From Anadara kagoshimensis (taxonomy: Eukaryota; Mollusca; Bivalvia; Arcoida; Arcidae): a stretch of DNA of 64,000 nt. Within the stretch, counting starts at the first letter, position 1, and every line of letters starts with the position of its first letter. The stretch lies in the NCBI GenBank assembly GCA_021292105.1, contig CM037861.1, forward strand, positions 47,423,310 to 47,487,309, given 5' to 3'. Below are positions 25,601 to 38,319 of this stretch, piece by piece. Made by a program: the position numbers and the translations under genes. The notes below the pieces were generated by a model, which was not told where the DNA came from, made no database searches, and saw nothing but the letters and a program-made list of their open reading frames with translations.

Positions 25601-28600
25601 CTGCGTAGTTAAATATTCATGTTTTTTTTAAATATGCACTACAACACAATAAGCATAATTTAATTTTCGCTCTGTATGAATTCTGGCTCAAAAACAAGCT
25701 GTGAAATAAGTGAAAATTAGTACACTGCGAAAATAAACGTGTTTACAGTATTCCCCTATTGAAAGATATTTTCTTAATGTATGACCAATAGAGGCACAGT
25801 AAGCAGATAAAGCAACAAAATATTGGTAACCAGGTACCTCATATTCAATTGAAAACAAGCTTGATATTGGATCTTTAAAATGATAATTTTAAAGTGACAA
25901 GCTAACTGTAAAATTTTAAGCCATTACCTTAACATACAGATTTACATTAGAACATACTCAGTATATGGACAGGGTTCGTACAGATATTTGGACTCCAAAT
26001 TTAAGGACTTTTTACTTTTAGGGTCTTTTCAGGGTCTTATTTGCAAATTCAAGGTATAATCATAAAGACAATTTTAGCCAAAAAATATTATTGCAAAGAC
26101 AATTAAATCAATAAAACAATTACTTACATGTCTATAGTAATGACACTTGAAGTGGATAAGGTTGAAGTTGGGCGTTCAGGAAAGTCAGGTACTTTTAAAT
26201 TGCTCATTTCAACATAATTTATTTATTTATATCGGTCTATTTGCAACCACTTAATTAAATGAAATACAGACACCCAACTGGCCAAATTCAAAGGCTTTTT
26301 AGGGCCTTCATGATAAATTCAAGGGCTTTTTAGGGTCAGACTTGTTTTTAGGGTCTTTTTAGGGCAAACCTCAAAATTTAAGGACTTTTCCAGGCCTGTA
26401 CGAACCCTGATGGAGAAGCAGAAAATCAAAACTTATCTTAAGCTAATGAAACTTTTGACAAGGAAAGCATTAAAACATTTTTAATCCTAAGATGCAATAT
26501 TAAAAATGTAGCAATAGAAAATAAGAAAATGGTTGCTTATGAATTGTGCTAAAAACACTTATATTCTATTTATACCACACAAAATATAATTTTATATATA
26601 AAAGTATTAAAAGATTGTCTTTAAAAACAAGGCAATGTAAGAAAGCTAAAGTAGGAAAAACCAGTTTGCAATGCAGAGAAATGTCTAGTTCAAAGTAGAT
26701 AAAGTACTGGTATGCAATATTATTTGAAAATATGAAAATGGGTTTTTCCAAAATCTATTTTTAGAAAAGTATCAGGATATAAATAAAGTATTGGTAAGTA
26801 ATGCAAGATAATTGAAGAAATGTTAGCATAGTAGTACTTCAATTAATGAACTGTAAATTATATTATTTGTGACAAATTACACTTTGGATCTTATCAGCAC
26901 ACACTTCCTGTGCACACTTATCACAAAATAAGCCACTTATTGACAATTAGTAGTATTTTCCTGAAGAAAATAAATAAAACACTGGAAATTTTTGTACACT
27001 AAAACAGGGTGTCCATAAGCATCAATTAATGTCCCCAAAATATGCTTAGATTTTATTTTGTGATTTGCATAACCAAACATTGTAAAAAGCAAAACATCAA
27101 ATCCTGGTGCATTGTGTACCAAGGGTCTTCAAGATTAAACAACATAGATTAAGATAATAGAGCAGACATAGTTGAGACAGGCAGACAAACAGACCAAAAA
27201 TAGCTACCCCAATGTAACCATGAATCACAGAGTGTATTATGCACATGTCTGCCTTGTACTAGAAGTCACTTGGAGGAACTTTTAGAACGGATTTGTGCAG
27301 GGTCATAAAACACTAAATGATGTAACCATAGAAGAAATTCAACAAAGCCCATTATGGATACATATCCAATAATGAAACAAAAGATTGAAAGTACTAGCAG
27401 CAATTTACTGATTGCTGTTTTCAATAGTTATATAGGAAATAAATGAAAATCATCATGATGAAATTCTTGATTATTATATAATATTATTATTTTTATTATT
27501 ATAATTTTTTGCATCAATCTATTTCAGAAATAGCAATTTTTAGACAACACTGTAGAGGAGTTCAAATTGATGCTTAATTCATGTTATTGATAAAAATATT
27601 ATGTAATTAATTTACTCTAAATTCATGCTGATTTTTCACTACTGCATACAAAATAGTAATAAGTAAATGCAAACTAAAGAAAACCATTAAAAATGCAGAA
27701 ACAAAAAAGATGATTCATGCAGCATACATAACAAGATTTCAGTCATTATTGACTTTCGGTATTCAGTCTTAAGTTTTAAACTTTTACATTTGACATGCTT
27801 TATCCGATTGTCCTTCAAAGAAAGGGTTTTTCCAAAATCTATTTTTAGAAACTTGATGATTTGTCTGATTGTCTTTAAAGAATGATTACAAAGCTAATTC
27901 ATGAATTATGAAGACGAAAAGTGAAATATTGAATCTCAAAATACTTGCATCACATTTCGCTTGTATAACTGTTTTAATTACATGGTGATTGTCATTGTGT
28001 CAATCAGACAATATTGGTTGACAGGAGTCACAAGACTTGTTTATTTCAATCAGAACCTCTACTAACATGTACTGAAATATCCTATTTGCTTTCCATTTCT
28101 TCACTGATTATTAATTATCTTCTAAAGAGTCAACTAGTAAAATCCTAATTTAACTCATCAAGATTTAAGTTAAGTTAGAATTTATATACAGAATAAAGCT
28201 CATTTTACTGCTTGCTTATTAATTTTGGCACAGACAATTTATTCAAATTAAAGTGAGTTTCAACATCACTGTTTACGAACAGTTTTCTTAACACTGGACA
28301 GCATATTTTACTGCACTGTCAATATTTTTCAGCATTCATAGATAAGACAAGCTAGCAGTTATGCACCATCTGCATACCAGAATTTAAGCTAGTGCACAGA
28401 CAGTAAAACAAAGCTAGAAGATAACGCCTTAACTTTAGTCAATGGTTTATAAATTGTGTGTAGTTATATTTTGCTCTTAATTATTCACTTCTAAGCAATT
28501 TGAAACTAGAACTGTCTCTTGAGAGACAAATACCCCCCCCCCCAACACTTAATGTTTTCCAGTGACCTTGACCTTTATGATTTGACCTTTGATCAAGGTC

Positions 28601-31600
28601 ATGACACACCTTCTGACCATAAAGATTATTCATGTGAAGTTTTATGAAAGTTGTCCACAGCAACTATGAGATATGGCCTGGACATGCTTTTACTTGGACA
28701 GACAGACAGACAGATAGACTGATTCCTATATACCCCCTCAAACTATACAAATACATGTATTAATGAGAAATTTAGTCAGTCTCCATAATATAAGATTAAC
28801 CTCTGAAATAAAGTTATTAACCTCTGAAATAAAGTTATCTTACTGATTCTTATTAATGGTATTGCATTAAAAAGCAAGTTGTTTCTGTGGTGTTCGAAGT
28901 TAATTATGATTTTTATAAATATAGCATATCACAATACATTGTGACGCATGATATTCAACTTTAAAAGGAGAAAATAAATATACCACAAAAGCATTTAAAA
29001 TTCTATGAAATGATGCTTTGCCTAGTATTAAAGAAGTTGTTCCTGTATTTCAATGTGTGAATCAAATTCTATGCCTGTCTAATGCCAAAGAAAAAATGTG
29101 TTTCTGCTTCTGGTCTTAGAAAAATTAATGTCAGTAGGTACCATATCAGGGATTTATCAGGGTCTTTTTGGAAAAGGCCCTAAACTAAAAATTGGGAAAA
29201 ACTATCAACTTTTTGCTCATTTTGGGAAAACTTTGACATCATTTTTGTGCCATTAGTGATTAAATCTAATGCTTTTAGTGTATTGAGTTGATTGAAGATT
29301 GAGAAAAGCAGCCACGTTTATGACCAGACTTAAGCTATGTATCTGGTACAATTTTCTAATTGGGAATTTTTTCAGCCCATTTTGGGAAAAAATCAATGTT
29401 TTTCCATTGGGAATGGGGCCAAATTTCGGCCCTAAATAGGCTCTTGATAAATCCCTGCATATGCATTTTTCAAAAATAGGTTTTTTTTATACAATGTCTA
29501 TTTGGGCAAGCACTTGTCAAAATATTGTCATAAAAACTTAACGGAAGGCATAAAAACTTCGGCTAGGTCAGTTAGCAGACACACACTTATTTTATTCTAA
29601 GCCTAAGAATGAACATACTTAAAAGCTTTATGAAAAATCTAAAATAATTCATTTTAAGATCAAAATATGAATTTAACTATAATAATCTTTTACATACAGG
29701 AATGACTTCTTTGAAATTAATCTAATTGCAAAATAAAATAAAAAAGCACTATGCACATTTTTCATCAAGGTTAATACCCGATCCTCTTCATCAAAGTCAG
29801 CTTGCCATGATCGCACATTATACACTGCCTTGCTGGGGGACTGAAAAATAACAAAATTATGTCAAATATTAGTTAACAAGATCAGTCATTTAAATAAGAA
29901 CTGTCTGAAAAACATAGAAGCTTAACAGTATACCTAATCCTTTCAAATAATTTTAAGATTTCGTCATTCAGAATTTTTATTTTAAGTTTAAGCTCATAAT
30001 TTTATCATACTTATTGTTGCCATCTTTAATGTGCCCACATTCTGAGTGTATAGTCAGCTTATATCTGTTAATGAACATGTCCAAGCTTAAAAGACTCATG
30101 AAAATTTGCCATAAAGTGGCATGTATCAAACAAATATTTTATTGGTTCAGAATATGGTTGTGTTCAACACTCACACAGATGTTTTGTTCACAAGTGACAT
30201 TATTTGTAATGTTAACTGCTCAGGTAATGTCACAATGTAATTTTACCTCCAATTCATGTTAACGTTCAAATTTCGAGAAATTTACAAAAGGTTGTAAAAA
30301 AAAAAGCTTTCTGTCCTTTTTACGCAAGCTCATTACCGTTATGTGTATGTAACATTTAAATGTATGTAAATAACTGATTTCCCAAAACTCTTTTTCGCAA
30401 CAATACAGAATAGTAAATTTGTAAAGCCAAATCCATGATTCAATTAATTTCAATTAATCATAGCTATAATACATGATTTTCAAATAGTTCAAATATATCT
30501 AAAAAATTTGAATGATAAAGTGATAAGAAAATAGTGATAATGAAAAATTGAATTGCACTTTAAAAAATATCTTACCTTTTTAGGACTTTGAAATATTTTA
30601 CGCTGAACATCTAAGTTTTTATTTCTGGATTTGAATATTTTTCTATCTTTTGATTCTTTTGACAATATTAATGACTGGGAAGCTTTCTTCTTGCTAGCAA
30701 TTTCTTGAGATGAACTTTGACCTTCTGATGAAGACTGACTATTGGGTAGAGATTCCTGAGAACTTTCCAACATTTCCACATCCGTACCGCCTCCTCCTTC
30801 CTGACTACTATTATCAACATTAGTATCTTGTGACGAAGTAGGCGTTTCACTATTCTCACCTTCTTTTCCAGATTTTTGTGAATCGTCTTGAGAACTACCG
30901 TCTTCAAAACCAAAACTATTTTCAGACAAATCTGCATTGTTATTGTTGGATTTTTTACTGGTATTCTCTTTTGTACTATCAGCTGTATCTTTAGAGACCT
31001 GCTCCACTTTTTCTGTTTTTGTCTCATTCACTACAGGTGTTTTTTCTTCAGATTGGAGTTCCTGAGATTCCTTGGTACTCTCCTCTTCTGTGGCAAGTTC
31101 CTTGTTTCGGGATCTAAATATCTTGTTCTTTCGAGGTTGAGTGTTGCTAGAGTTTCTTGTCACACGCTTGGTTTCAGTTTCACTAGGTGTTTTATTGCTC
31201 ACAGGTTTCTGTGTTATATTGTCATTTTTTACTTGTTTGACAACTGCCTGCTGTTTGGTAGTGGTATCCAGTTTTGTCCTTTTACTGGAAGGTTCCACAA
31301 ATGGATGTTTCTCTCTTTTTTCACCTTTATATCTTATAGGTGAATCAAACTCAGAAAATTCATTTTCTGAAAACTCAACAGTTTCTTTTGTAGATTTAAT
31401 CAACTCAGAAGCTCTGACAGAAGCCTCTTTCTCTCTGGCACCTATTACTGGACTCTGCTTTAGTTTACCCTCGGGAACAGGTTTAGGCGAACAAACAACT
31501 ATCAAAGTTGAGCCTTTACCATGCTTTACTTCACTTTTCTGAAGAACTTTGCTATTATGTAAGCGTCCAATAGGATCTTCACCTGATGGAGTATATTCAA

Positions 31601-32500
31601 ACTGGCTATATACAGCTGGGTCCATAAAATGACTCCTGAAGTTCAATACAGTTGTCTTTGCATTTTCATCATCCAGTGATTGTAATAAATGTGTTTTTGA
31701 GGAGGTTCTCTGTGATGGTACTTTAACAGCTTTACCAGCACCTCTACCACGAGTTCTTCCACCGTAAGTTCTTGTGGTTTCCTTTCTTAAGACAGGGGGT
31801 GGTTCATCCTCGTCGTCATCCCCAAATATATCCTCATTAACCCTTGATGGACGTTCTTGAGATGAGAATACATCAGACTCCTGAGTAGCTGGTTCCGAGT
31901 GAACCGAGACCTCAGCTTCCATAGGCTCTGATAAGGATACCTGTTGTTCTGGTACCTGCGATTGCTCTTTCTTGGATGCCCTGGAATAAGTTCTTATTGG
32001 TCGTCTAAATGATGGTTGACTCTCTACAACTGTTTCATTTTCCTCATTTTCAATAACAACAGTGGGCTCTACTGGTGTTTTCTGAACTTTCATGTGTGGT
32101 ATAGCCGGTCTTCCAAGTCCTCCAAACGTCATTCCTGCTTGATTAGTACTACTAGTACTCGTACTACTATTTGTGTTACCATTATTACTAGTTGTGGATG
32201 TTGAAGGGGCTGATGGAGTGATGACAGGCTCAGATTTAATCTGACCACTTTCGTCATCATAGTCAAACGTAAATGGATCCATCGTCTCATTTTCAATCTT
32301 CACTTTCTTGTAAGTTGTCTGAAATGGATCATCATCTCGGACTCTACAGAAGGATGTTTTACCCCATTTCGTTGGTGCTGCTTTAATGGGAACTGCCGCA
32401 GCATTCTGCTTGCGGAGAAAGCCTCATCAAATGCACGAGTTGCAACAGTTTCCCTGGCATGAGACCTGCTATAGGTTTTCACTGCTGGTTTACTAGCCAT
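13612..32500 (-). CDS. WAPL: WAPL cohesin release factor, 16 coding exons
   Basis: Nuclear protein that binds PDS5 and SA/RAD21 and opens the cohesin ring, so it controls sister-chromatid release and loop length. Coding exons in transcript order: 30576-32500, 29778-29840, 25266-25442, 23997-24133, 23400-23511, 22643-22900, 21964-22075, 20264-20367, 19720-19796, 19134-19276, 18268-18383, 17153-17290, 15926-16175, 15040-15128, 14045-14140, 13612-13683. Every junction has GT-AG ends and matching phase; the sum is about 1289 residues against about 1190 in human. The N-terminal exon (about 642 codons) is a disordered Ser/Thr/Glu-rich tail with KTYSR at residues 8-12, [24 protein letters not shown] and one FGF motif. 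The C-terminal WAPL fold (about residues 720-1289) has [74 protein letters not shown], and ends [11 protein letters not shown]. One base is missing near 32412, where the frame of the conserved N-terminus breaks. The start was chosen because KTYSR and FDEVFS are conserved near the human N-terminus. Confidence 0.96.
16679..16794. mobile_element. Short MITE with 19-bp perfect inverted ends
   Basis: 116 bp, ends GCTCATGGTATTTTAAGAG and its exact complement. No clear target duplication. Located in a WAPL intron. Confidence 0.6.
17254..17387 (-). repeat. 68-bp tandem duplication across a WAPL splice acceptor
   Basis: Units 17254-17321 and 17322-17387 each contain the end of the intron, the CAG acceptor and about 36 bases of WAPL coding exon 12. 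The upstream (ectopic) acceptor is at 17359-17361. It would add [14 protein letters not shown] and then a stop. Confidence 0.88.
17551..17706 (+). other. Unexplained open, charged, GC-richer segment
   Basis: A 51-codon frame without Met at its start, including [15 protein letters not shown] and [14 protein letters not shown], between two stops in a WAPL intron, antisense to the gene. Its base composition is clearly less AT-rich than the flanks. I do not recognise it; it could be a captured exon or part of a mobile element. Confidence 0.3.
18943..19022. repeat. 32-bp tandem repeat, 2.5 units
   Basis: TTGGCGAAGGAACATAAACG with CATAGTTTT repeated in a WAPL intron, about 110 bases from exon 10. 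Confidence 0.7.
20607..21736 (+). mobile_element. Worn CAGGGG-ended element split by nested insertion
   Basis: The left part (CAGGGGCTGCATATTTAGCC onward) and right part (ending near AGAAAAATTCCTG) share TTTTTCCCAAT and GGCCTTTTCCAAAGAAGCC runs with the CAGGGATTTATCA family. No target duplication found, so the limits are uncertain. Confidence 0.4.
20936..21625 (+). mobile_element. Dispersed element with internal tandem units
   Basis: Begins AGAGGCTCAGTGTGGCTGAG, a start I recall from molluscan dispersed repeats, and holds four imperfect units built on CCCATAGGGTCCAATGTGAA, starting near 21008, 21176, 21270 and 21436. No coding sequence. It appears nested in an older element spanning about 20607-21736. 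Confidence 0.6.
21846..21925 (+). mobile_element. Decayed hammerhead-type repeat, copy 2
   Basis: Homologous to the 7.33 kb copy. Stem II is perfect here (GGAAT and ATTCC around a short loop) and stem I pairs (AGCAC with GTGCT), but the CTGATGA core reads ATGGTGA. It lies in a WAPL intron, antisense to the gene. Confidence 0.5.
24732..25228. mobile_element. hAT-type non-autonomous element, 497 bp
   Basis: Ends TAGGG and CCCTA with perfect 8-bp duplication TCAAGCAG at 24724-24731 and 25229-25236. The interior has several ATCGATA/GTATCG motifs and no coding sequence I recognise. Located in a WAPL intron, 30 bases from the exon ending at 25266. Confidence 0.8.
25970..26409 (-). mobile_element. 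CAGGGTTCGTACAG-family DNA transposon, copy 2
   Basis: Same family as the 5827 element, opposite orientation, 440 bp, in a WAPL intron. Perfect 5-bp duplication ATGGA at 25965-25969 and 26410-26414. Confidence 0.85.
28503..28755 (+). mobile_element. AACTAGAACTGTCTCTTGAG-family repeat, copy 2
   Basis: Uninterrupted copy; contains GACCTTTGATCAAGGTCATG, a GACAGACAGACAGA run and CCTATATACCCCCTCAAACT, the intact form of the site split at 12400. In a WAPL intron. Confidence 0.65.
29147..29457 (+). mobile_element. CAGGGATTTATCA-family DNA transposon, copy 1
   Basis: 311 bp with 13-bp terminal inverted repeats (CAGGGATTTATCA) and a 5-bp duplication CATAT at 29142-29146 and 29458-29462. Interior rich in GGGAAAA runs. 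Located in a WAPL intron. Confidence 0.87.
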
Positions 32501-32513
32501 CTTTACATTAGTT
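32501..32513 (-). other. WAPL: WAPL 5' untranslated end of exon carrying the ATG
   Basis: The 13 bases before the WAPL ATG are preceded by a good acceptor (pyrimidine-rich stretch ending in CAG at 32514-32516). This implies at least one upstream non-coding exon. A minimal ATG-TAA sits just before the main ATG. Seen in sequence; use of the acceptor is inferred. Confidence 0.6.
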
Positions 32514-34159
32514 CTGAAAAATATATAAAAAAAACATCAAGGTTTTATACTGCAATAAATGTAACAGAGACAACTAAAATATTGCTACTAAAACACCATT
32601 AACCAATGTAGTCATTAAAAATAAGAGTTACTGGGTACTGTCTGGAAAACTTCCTAGATAACCTAAGCTGGTCTGTCAAAAGATAAAAACATTTGCAAAT
32701 TGTTCAATCAAAAAACCTTATATATTACGATATTATTATTAACACCAGGGATTTACGGGATACACACATTTTTGCCTTGGGACTATCCAAAATAAGGCAT
32801 ATGTGTCAAAGTGGACGCACAAAAAATTGCCTGTTAGTTACTACATTTGGACATAGTGAGTAGCATGACGGATTTCTTTCAGTTTTTCATTTTGTCATTT
32901 TGTAATTTTCATGGTCACTAGAATGTTTCATTAAAACACTATCTAAATCTCATTTGCCGTAAGCATTTAATTGACCAAGATGTTATCACGCATTCTTGTC
33001 CCTTTCAGATTTCGTTTCTTTTTCTTTTTTTTTTTTTGTATACTCAATTGTCAATGGTCATTGGGATGTTATACATGTACTCCAATGTAAAATAATGTTA
33101 AGTTGCCTTTAGCGATAAAAACATTTGCTGGATCAAAATTATTAAACATGTGTTACTATGTCATCCAAACAAGCTCCTTTGTGTTTTGTGTAAATGCAAA
33201 ATAAATGAAACAGAAAGCCAAGACACTGACAGTGAACTGCGTTGAACAACCTGAATCAGCATATCGTATAAACCTGGTTCAAGTTTTGAAATAGAACAGT
33301 CAAAAACATTGAGTCAGGAAATTTCAGGACACATTGTTGTCTAAATTTCAACGGCTGCGATATAAGCACCACATGAAATGATTTGAATTTTGTGATTTTG
33401 AATAATTTGTTATCCTAGAAGAATGGACGCTTGGAATATAGGTTTGGCTCCTTCTGCTTCCCTGGGACCCCCACATTTAAAGATGGTTGTAAAACCCTGT
33501 AACACTCAAGCCAGGGTATATCACAATCTCTTCTGTACATTACATAAGACAAAGTAACAGTTCATAGGACTGACTTATCAACAATAACATTTCTGACCCA
33601 AGAGTTTATGGTGAACCAAGATTCAACCAGACTTTTAAATTACCGGTAACCAGAAAATTTACCGTAGAAGAAATTTTTGTTATAAATCAGAATCAATTAA
33701 TCTTCTGTTTTTTTCTCTCTCTCATAATTATGCTGTCATGATTAGCAAAAAATTCACAAGGACTGAGAGGACAAAACAAAGAGTGAATTTAAATGAATTT
33801 ATTTAAAGTTTTAGACTAGATATAACAATAATTTGCTTATATCTAGACATTATCCACTTCATAGTTGTTTTTTTCACTAAGCTATTGCAAGTATTATATT
33901 ATGCAATTTGCTGTACTTCAGAACTTCCAGTTTTCCCCAATTTTTAAAGACAGAGGGCAGTTTTTAAAATGTGTTACAAAATCACTGACTTGTTTCCACA
34001 TCAAGACAACAGGTTCATAGGTGATTTTTTTTTTTTTTACATAAAGATGGCTCCTACATAACCCGAGACAAATTATACCCATGATTTCTTTTAAATCAAG
34101 TCAACTTGTAACCAAACTGAAAGAACTCTAATCTAAGGAAATAATTTAAGAAAATTAAT

Positions 34160-35169
34160 CAGGGCTCCAAGTAGCGAGTAAATTTCTGATGCACTTGCCA
34201 AACGGCGATTAATAAATACAGAGGCTGCGACCAAAAATTTATTTTTTGCACTGAAAAGATTGTTTTATAACCAGGAGATGATCCTGTAAACAATGTCATT
34301 TAGTACACCTTGGCCGCTAGTGTTGTATACATTTTGTTCATATACACAGGAACCCTGTCTGTGTTATGCAGGTCACACGAACGCTTGTAACTTATGATAA
34401 TCCTTGCTAATATACAAACATACAAAGGATTGCGCATTGCTTTAGAAAACAACATGGCGAAACGAGCCAGCGAGACATAGGGAAAATTGTCCTCATTCGG
34501 TTTTGGCACACCATCCATTCCGAAATCAAATTGTGTTGCCAATAATGAACAACAAACACCCACTGCCGCATCAAGCGAGCGAAAGTTTTTAGCAAAATGG
34601 TGTAATGAATTTTCTTGGTTGTATGTAAATAATGCGCAAATGTTTTCAACAGAAAGGAAGGGGGTCAAAGGAAGGTGGCCTACAAAGAATGGCCAGAAGA
34701 CTTTGATCTGGATCTGGATCTTGATGACAGCAGGGCTCAAAATAAGGGCGAAGTTGGGCGATATCTTCGCCCTGTTTCAAAAAACTTCGCCCTAAACTGT
34801 CTCAAAAGCGAAGTTCTAGTCGCCCTAAGTTTTGACAAGTTTATTTAACCCCTCAAGGTGCCTCTGTATCTTGGCTGAGGGAGAAGTCACTTCTCCCTGT
34901 TTCAAAATCTAATTTGAGCCCTGTGACAGTGATGATATGTGACTTCCACTGGCACACAGTTATTTGTCAAATACTATTATGCTTTCAATTTGAATTAAAA
35001 GTTTTAAAAATTTAACTTTTTTGTATCATTGCATGATCATGGGGAAGTTTTGTTTTTGCGACCAAAATATTTAACCCTGGCTAGTAAATTTTGGCCTTGG
35101 GCTTGGCTAGTAAAAATAAAACATGGTAGCCAGAAGGCTAGTGAAAACCAAATCCTACTTGGAGCCCTG
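34160..35169 (+). mobile_element. CAGGGCTCCAAGTAG-ended DNA transposon, about 1.0 kb
   Basis: Terminal inverted repeats of 15 bp (CAGGGCTCCAAGTAG) and 5-bp duplication TTAAT (34155-34159, 35170-35174). A plus-strand open stretch at about 34487-34740 contains RKFLAKWCNEFSWLYV, which resembles the start of ZNF862/C17orf113-type proteins of hAT origin; this resemblance is from memory. A smaller element is nested at 34731. Lies in the proposed WAPL 5' intron. Confidence 0.8.
34731..34923 (+). mobile_element. CAGGGCTCAAAAT-ended short element nested in larger one
   Basis: 193 bp; ends CAGGGCTCAAAAT and ATTTGAGCCCTG are inverted repeats; flanked by TGACAG on both sides (5 or 6 bp duplication depending on the boundary). 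The interior repeats a GGGCGAAGTT-type motif on both strands. It interrupts the 1.0-kb element. Confidence 0.78.
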
Positions 35170-36335
35170 TTAATGTTCAATTATTTCACTTTCATGTCAA
35201 GTTATATCATGTATGCAAACTTATTAGGATCCAAGCATGCAAATAGTTATTAATGATTGCAGTTGTCCTGGGTATGAGTTGTCTAACAATGAGTATGGCA
35301 ATTATTAGATGCAAGTACAAGTTAAGTATGGACAGGAATGGGCTGCAGTGGGGATGTTGCATGGTTATTGACACATGAATCATAAATGAAAACATCTTGA
35401 CAGGGATGTAAAACATCGCTGCGCTATTTCAAAAACGTTAAATGCACATTGACCTAAATGCATTGCACTGTAAAGGTATAAATATATGTAATCTGACATA
35501 TAGTTTGGTATGTATTGTATCGTGGCATGTCCGTTTCGTCCCAGCCCTATTGAAATATCAATAAAAATGATATGATCATGTAAAAACAGCATAAGTAAAA
35601 TGCCTTGAGTACATGTCGTCTTTATATCGGGATAACCTCAAATTCATGAAATTGTTATGTCACCAATATGTTGTATATCAGGTAACTTGTGGAGTCTTTG
35701 TTAAGACATGCTTCATAGGAACGTAGTACAGTGAACAAGTTTATTCAATTTTCCAATACCTTCTGTAACTTTTGGCACATGTCTAGGTGTATATAGTGCA
35801 GATGAGATCAAAACAAGTTGACTCATGGAAGATACAAGTTGTCCAAACAAGCTACACCCAGAATATACCTTCTTTGTAGCTTAATTTTTTACTTAGAAAA
35901 TAAGTCAAGAGTACCAGAGATAACATGTTAACTTTCAGTATACAGGGCCTTCAGATTATCACAGTGTAAACTCATGATGTTTCATCTCAAGTTTTGTGTT
36001 TACAAAAACAAATAGGAGACGAAAAAAATAGTGTGGGCAAAAAATTCAAAAACAATAAATTTCAATGATTTAACAAATCAAAGTCGTTAAAAGGTGCTGG
36101 CTAACAGAATCAAACATGCGACCCTTATATTAATGCACGTCATCAACACGGTCTGGAAAACGTGACAAAAGGGAAACCGAAACACACAACTTGCCTCTCA
36201 CTTTGTTTACAACCAATTTTGAATAAAAATAAACATTTTAGATAAAGGTAGGCGCGTATTTAACATCATTCTATCTGTAATAAGATACATTTCAAATGCA
36301 TGTGTGGTGTATTTTACAAAACAACGATTGATTAC

Positions 36336-36480
36336 CTATATCCACGACAATTTGTATATTTTGCACAATCAAGAAAGCCATTGACCAAACCAAACCGCCA
36401 TTTTGGAAATTTGCTAAAATTGAGTAGGGCGCGTGCGCAAAAGAAGTATAACAGACGGATCTAGTTGAACTTAAAGAGGC
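36336..36480 (-). promoter_or_regulatory. Probable WAPL promoter and non-coding first exon
   Basis: On the minus strand a donor (ATATAG then GTAATC, GT at 36334-36335) ends a possible first exon that would splice to the acceptor at 32514. Upstream lie a YY1-like motif (CCGCCATTTTG on the plus strand, 36396-36406) and an NRF1-like motif (GCGCGTGCGC, 36429-36438), both typical of TATA-less housekeeping promoters. It is the most CpG-rich spot in this AT-rich stretch. Two short upstream reading frames start in the proposed exon. The assignment is inference from motifs and position. Confidence 0.45.
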
Positions 36481-36753
36481 ACAGTTTCGAATATCCAAGG
36501 AAGACAACTCTTCTCAACCACCTGTAAATTATGTCCCCCTTGACCGCAATGAAAATTCAGACGTTTCTGAATGTTTTTTAAAATTAATTAAATTGAATTT
36601 TTAACACAATAAATTTAAATAAAAATATTATTTCAACAAAAATGAAATTTGTAAAACGTCATTAAATTAAAGACATATAAAACTCATATTTACGTTTCTC
36701 TGATTAAACAAAACAATTTTTTTAAAGTTGTTGATATCAAAAGAAAATAGTTG

Positions 36754-36760
36754 ATTTATT

Positions 36761-36803
<43 letters not shown>

Positions 36804-36807
36804 TTTG
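36754..36807. repeat. (TTTA)n microsatellite
   Basis: About 13 units, some 300 bases upstream of the proposed WAPL promoter. Confidence 0.92.
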
Positions 36808-36916
36808 ACTTAAAAATATCCTGTCCATATATTTATAAACTCTGCACCGTTAAATTATTTTCTCAATTGAATTTCAATTAAGCGGTCAATAGATGTTATT
36901 ATTTAAAAACAATTAA

Positions 36917-38319
<1,403 letters not shown>

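Noticed and set aside
30668-31542. Antisense and alternative frames over WAPL exon 1
   Set aside because: They mirror the low-complexity Ser/Glu-rich coding exon; no motifs of their own.
35510-35545. Possible third hammerhead (GGACGAAACGGAC on the minus strand)
   Set aside because: No CTGATGA box at the needed distance upstream.
35390-35560. Possible second TAGGG/CAGGG-ended hAT element ending near 35550
   Set aside because: The left and right flanks do not match and the interior is too diverged to set limits.
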